Of a stretch of DNA of 24,220 bases, positions 22,239 to 24,220 are shown piece by piece. How positions within the stretch are numbered: position 1 is the stretch's first letter; the number at the start of each line of letters is the position of its first letter. The translations under genes and the position numbers were made by a program. Where the stretch lies: positions 1 through 24,220 of the IMG/VR virus record IMGVR_UViG_3300007539_000218. One strand, given 5' to 3'. The DNA comes from a virus. The notes under the pieces were generated by a model that saw only the letters and a program-made list of their open reading frames with translations, was not told the DNA's origin and did not search any database.

Positions 22239-22350
22239 ACTTTTTAATATACTCTCGTAGTTCAGGTGTCTCTTCCCACTCCCACAATTGATTGTGTTGG
22301 GGATCTTTCTTTTGAATAAGGTGCTGCTTCTTCATAGTACGGACAATCAT
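22222..22350 (-). CDS. Tiny conserved protein after talC
   Basis: 42 residues: MIVRTMKKQHLIQKKDPQHN, then QLWEWEETPELREYIKKYGKTN. Its ATG overlaps the talC TGA (ATGA), so it is probably translated by coupling to talC. An internal ATG at codon 6 is an alternative start. The KDPQHNQLWEWEETPE segment seems familiar from other cyanophages. Function unknown. Confidence 0.6.
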   Translation of the reverse strand: MIVRTMKKQHLIQKKDPQHNQLWEWEETPELREYIKKYGKTN

Positions 22351-23003
22351 TTGATTTTCTCCTGTAGTTCAGCCCAGTCTTTGTCAAAGAGTTCTAAACC
22401 TTTGTCAGTGAGAATGTGCTGATACATCTTATTATACACTGAGAATGGCATTGTGACAACATCTGCACCGTATTTAAATGAATCAATAACATGCTTCACA
22501 CTACGGATAGATGCAGACAGGACTTGAGTGTCAGTCTGTCCATCAAAAATACCAGCAATCTCTCTGATCAATGTGATACCGTCAAAGGATTGGTCATCGA
22601 CTCTACCTACGAAAGGGGAAACATAGGTAGCACCTGCTTTTGCAGCAAGAATTGCTTGTGCAGGTGAGAAGACAAGAGTAACATTAACAGTTCTTTTTAG
22701 ATCTGTCAAGTACCTACATGCTTTCAGTCCTTCAAAAGACATAGGTACTTTAATGGTGATGTTCTCAGCATAATCAATGTAAGGTTGTGCCTGAGCAAGC
22801 ATCTCTTCGTGATGACCACCGACAACCTCTGCAGAGATCGATGCAGACTCAGGGAACAGGTCAGAGATCTTCTTAATAACTTCTAGTGGATCTTTGCCTT
22901 GCTTAAGCATGAGAGATGGGTTAGTAGTGACCCCATCAATAAATCCCAAATGTGCCACCTCTTCGATTTCGTAGAAGTCTGAAGAGTCTAAAAAGATTTT
23001 CAT
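22347..23003 (-). CDS. talC: Transaldolase TalC
   Basis: A 218-residue member of the small TalC/FSA-type transaldolase family (not the larger host TalB). The Schiff-base lysine is Lys85 in NITIKVP, the same number as in E. coli FSA. Asp6, TTNPS (26-30) and SAEV (57-60) are further active-site elements. In cyanophages TalC is thought to push host carbon flux into the pentose phosphate pathway, giving NADPH and ribose phosphate for nucleotide synthesis during infection. The promoter's TATAAT lies 20 bases upstream; no clear Shine-Dalgarno is seen. A coupled 42-residue gene follows. Confidence 0.96.
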   Translation of the reverse strand: MKIFLDSSDFYEIEEVAHLGFIDGVTTNPSLMLKQGKDPLEVIKKISDLFPESASISAEVVGGHHEEMLAQAQPYIDYAENITIKVPMSFEGLKACRYLTDLKRTVNVTLVFSPAQAILAAKAGATYVSPFVGRVDDQSFDGITLIREIAGIFDGQTDTQVLSASIRSVKHVIDSFKYGADVVTMPFSVYNKMYQHILTDKGLELFDKDWAELQEKIK

Positions 23004-23022
23004 GTTGAATGTTTTCAGTCTG

Positions 23023-23055
23023 ATTATATAGTAGCAAAAAAGGAGAGGTGTTCAA
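23023..23055 (-). promoter_or_regulatory. Likely talC promoter
   Basis: Minus-strand TATAAT (23028-23023) lies just before talC. A TTGAAC (23055-23050) sits in the loop of the terminator immediately upstream, but the spacer is 21 bases, too long for ordinary sigma70 use. Either the -35 is weak or unused, or another factor helps. Confidence 0.45.
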
Positions 23056-23063
23056 CCTCTCCT
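23036..23063 (-). terminator. Terminator upstream of talC
   Basis: A 9-bp stem (23041-23049 with 23055-23063, AGGAGAGGT arm) has a 5-base loop, then six T residues on the minus strand. It overlaps the last codons of the 55-residue gene. Confidence 0.9.
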
Positions 23064-23219
23064 GTTTAAAATTGGTTCTACTGTGAGCAATTGCTCAAAA
23101 TAGTCCTTCAAGTGAATACGATAACAAGACCAGTACCTGCACCCTCTATAAGTTAGAAGGTAGCAGGCAGGTGGTCTGTTATCTTTATCCATGTCATCAT
23201 TATGATAGACATAGTTCAT
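23052..23219 (-). CDS. Small protein with one YRG motif
   Basis: 55 residues from ATG 23219, four bases after the DUF4278 gene stop; the frame is open further upstream but that part lies inside the neighbour. It contains LLTYRGCRYWSCYRI (21-35), a single YRG-x-x-Y copy like the repeats of DUF4278, then a helical end. Its last codons lie inside the terminator. Possibly a degenerate DUF4278 paralogue. Confidence 0.5.
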   Translation of the reverse strand: MNYVYHNDDMDKDNRPPACYLLTYRGCRYWSCYRIHLKDYFEQLLTVEPILNRRG

Positions 23220-23223
23220 GATA

Positions 23224-23388
23224 TCACTTGTTATAAGTGTGACCTCTATAGCAGAATGTTCCATGAGTTTCGTCAACACCTTGCTTGCACTCATACTGGA
23301 CACCACGATAAGCGGTGTGGGAGATTTGTGCGTCGTGCAGTGCTGCTTGCTTCTGGATCTGCTTCTTGATTAGAGTAAGTGTGTTCAT
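23224..23388 (-). CDS. DUF4278-family small protein
   Basis: 54 residues, ATG 23388 with AGGAG well spaced before it. The helical start (MNTLTLIKKQIQKQAALHDA) is followed by two copies of the DUF4278 motif: YRGVQY (27-32) and CYRGHTY (46-52). DUF4278 proteins are common in cyanobacteria and their phages and have no known function. It precedes the 55-residue relative. Confidence 0.8.
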   Translation of the reverse strand: MNTLTLIKKQIQKQAALHDAQISHTAYRGVQYECKQGVDETHGTFCYRGHTYNK

Positions 23389-23420
23389 CAGTTTGCTCCT
23401 GAATTTGGGGTTATTAGACC

Positions 23421-23446
23421 CGTTCCTTCAGTCGGCTTTTGCGTCC
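23421..23446 (-). repeat. Imperfect direct repeat, copy 1
   Basis: This 26-bp element spans the last codons and stop of the 65-residue gene. It matches the element at 23639-23664 except for a two-base deletion and a two-base insertion. Confidence 0.7.
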
Positions 23447-23625
23447 TTGTTATCAAAGCAATGAGGATCTGTATGATTCATCCAGTGTACGAGAATATCA
23501 AACTTCTCTGCTGGTGTGAATAATTTAGTTTCCTCAAGACCCTGCTTCAACCAGTGATAGTCTTCACACCTAAGGAGATCCTCAGGAGGAACATGACTAA
23601 AGAAAATCAAAGCTAATGATAACAT
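23428..23625 (-). CDS. Small conserved protein of unknown function
   Basis: 65 residues: a hydrophobic start (MLSLALIFFSHVPPEDLLRC) followed by a helical WLKQGLEETKLFTPAEKFDILVHWMNHTDP segment. The start ATG 23625 has a GGAG 15 bases upstream, a poor spacing. It is flanked by imperfect 26-bp direct repeats, and follows a consensus promoter and a structured leader. I recall similar small proteins in cyanophages, but no function. Confidence 0.6.
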   Translation of the reverse strand: MLSLALIFFSHVPPEDLLRCEDYHWLKQGLEETKLFTPAEKFDILVHWMNHTDPHCFDNKDAKAD

Positions 23626-23638
23626 AGGATGAACGCTC

Positions 23639-23664
23639 CGTTCCGAGTCGGCTTACTTGCGTCC
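23639..23664 (-). repeat. Imperfect direct repeat, copy 2
   Basis: Second copy of the 26-bp element in the leader upstream of the 65-residue gene. In one frame it reads TQVSRLGTERSS, a peptide string I recall from other cyanophage sequences, but the frame has no ATG. Confidence 0.65.
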
Positions 23665-23692
23665 CATTCGTTATTCGCAAATAGCAAATGGG
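23663..23692 (-). promoter_or_regulatory. Leader RNA hairpin
   Basis: The arms CCCATTCG and CAAATGGG (23663-23670 with 23685-23692, one G-T or wobble pair) lead to a mismatch, then TATT/AATA and a 4-base loop (23676-23679). It lies about 10 bases after the predicted transcription start. No T-run follows, so it is unlikely to be a terminator. Confidence 0.6.
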
Positions 23693-23707
23693 ATGAACGT
23701 AATGGTA

Positions 23708-23737
23708 ATTATACCATGATTATTTATGATTTGTCAA
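23708..23737 (-). promoter_or_regulatory. Perfect-hexamer sigma70-type promoter
   Basis: Minus strand TTGACA (23737-23732), 18-base spacer, TATAAT (23713-23708). The spacer itself contains CATAAATA (23728-23721), a near-late motif. It drives the leader and the small genes down to the terminator at 23036-23063. Confidence 0.82.
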
Positions 23738-23746
23738 CTGTATAAA

Positions 23747-24034
23747 TCAATACCGTTCAGGAATATTTTTCAAATCTTCAAGTTCAAAAGCACGATGACC
23801 CATCATAAGAGATTTGAGTCCGACTGCTTTATCCATTTCTTTTTTGTGGTAATTGATTACATCATCGACGCAAGATAGCATCTCTTCGTATGCTTGACGT
23901 GCATCAACTTTATCATCTTGAAGGTATTCATCGATGGAATCTTGAAGACGATTCCTACGTTGGATTTGATATTGGTTTTCCCAATCAACATTAAGTTCGG
24001 GTCGTCCTTCAATTACGTGTTCATGTCCTGTCAT
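23747..24034 (-). CDS. Helical protein of unknown function
   Basis: 95 residues from ATG 24034 (MTGHEHVIEGRPELNVDWE); an upstream ATG at 24067 would extend further into the previous gene. It is mostly charged helix (QYQIQRRNRLQDSIDEYLQ, then VDDVINYHKKEMDKA) and ends in NIPERY. It overlaps the AbrB-like gene by 14 bases. Seen in cyanophages to my memory; function unknown. Confidence 0.65.
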   Translation of the reverse strand: MTGHEHVIEGRPELNVDWENQYQIQRRNRLQDSIDEYLQDDKVDARQAYEEMLSCVDDVINYHKKEMDKAVGLKSLMMGHRAFELEDLKNIPERY

Positions 24035-24182
24035 GAGTCTTCTTAAGAATAAGGTGGTCTGAGGCATAGGTCCATTCTAACACATCTCCTTCGTGCCAGC
24101 CTAGACATTCCATAACATCGTCAGGGAATTCTAAAAACAATTCACCGTCATCACTCTCTTGAACTTGTAGTGTGTATTTCAT
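24021..24182 (-). CDS. AbrB/MazE-like small protein
   Basis: 53 residues, ATG 24182: MKYTLQVQESDDGELFLEFP, then DDVMECLGWHEGDVLEW and a LILKK strand. The F-x-FP-x-x-V-x-x-x-LGW-x-x-GD-x-L-x-W pattern is that of the swapped-hairpin AbrB/MazE DNA-binding fold, although only one copy is present and the usual basic N-terminal strand is weak. A transcriptional regulator is possible; it may act alone as a dimer. It follows the terminator at 24188-24211. Confidence 0.7.
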   Translation of the reverse strand: MKYTLQVQESDDGELFLEFPDDVMECLGWHEGDVLEWTYASDHLILKKTHDRT

Positions 24183-24187
24183 GGCAT

Positions 24188-24211
24188 AAAAAAGAGGGTC
24201 CGAAGACCCTC
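24188..24211 (-). terminator. Terminator with UUCG loop
   Basis: The 7-bp stem GAGGGTC/GACCCTC (24194-24200 with 24205-24211) carries a TTCG loop on the minus strand, the very stable C(UUCG)G form, then six T residues. It ends a transcript from the right of the window. Confidence 0.9.
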
Positions 24212-24220
24212 AGTATATCA

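Noticed and set aside
23663-23692. Leader hairpin as a terminator
   Set aside because: No T-run follows on either strand and the stem is interrupted and AT-rich.
23630-23720. A peptide gene reading TQVSRLGTERSS in the leader
   Set aside because: The frame has an upstream stop and no ATG; it is more likely a conserved nucleic-acid element than a protein.

Overview
This window looks like part of the genome of a T4-like myovirus infecting marine picocyanobacteria (Synechococcus or Prochlorococcus). The evidence is a T4-type baseplate and head-completion set (gp5, gp27-like, gp26, gp51, gp54-like, gp4, gp48, gp53), the T4 replication and late-transcription genes in T4 order (rnh, gp33, gp32), and cyanophage accessory genes (talC, thyX, phoH, glutaredoxin, a DUF1825-like gene, a DUF4278 gene). 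T4-type late promoters (TATAAATA) are also present. The exact host cannot be read from the sequence. Almost every gene is on the minus strand, so transcription runs right to left; only gp48 and gp53 run rightward.

Positions 1-14250 are the virion block. Leftward from 12600 come gp4, a possible gp2-like protein, a gp54/tube-like protein, gp26, gp51, two giant paralogous tape-measure-like proteins of about 1000 residues each (one with an amidase-like domain, one with a muramidase-like domain), a gp27-like hub protein, a small protein with a CP12-like tail, a terminator, and then gp5, which runs off the left edge. gp48 and gp53 form a rightward pair starting at 12626, divergent from gp4 and ending at a bidirectional terminator at 14214-14247.

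Positions 14271-21108 are the DNA metabolism and transcription block. In transcription order: a small basic protein, glutaredoxin, a membrane protein, RNase H, several small conserved proteins, ThyX, a FmdB-like protein, PhoH, a PD-(D/E)XK nuclease, gp33, a DUF1825-like protein, gp32 (with its own consensus promoter) and a His-rich secreted protein. Many stops and starts overlap by 1-4 bases, as expected of coupled operons.

Positions 21140-24220 are accessory. From right to left: a terminator, an AbrB-like 53-residue protein, a 95-residue protein, a consensus promoter with a structured leader, several tiny genes, a terminator/promoter composite, talC, three overlapping small genes, a consensus promoter, tRNA-Ser(UGA), a structured leader with a late promoter, a small porin-like secreted protein, and another terminator/promoter composite.

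The observations most worth following are: a complete-looking -1 frameshift signal joining gp26 to gp51, like the lambda G/GT tail chaperones; the duplicated giant tape-measure-like genes carrying different wall-degrading domains while gp5 shows no lysozyme; a CP12-like C-terminal tail on a structural-operon protein; promoters embedded in terminator hairpins; and a structured, apparently recurrent leader at about 23630-23700. Homology statements come from recognising motifs by eye, not from searches.
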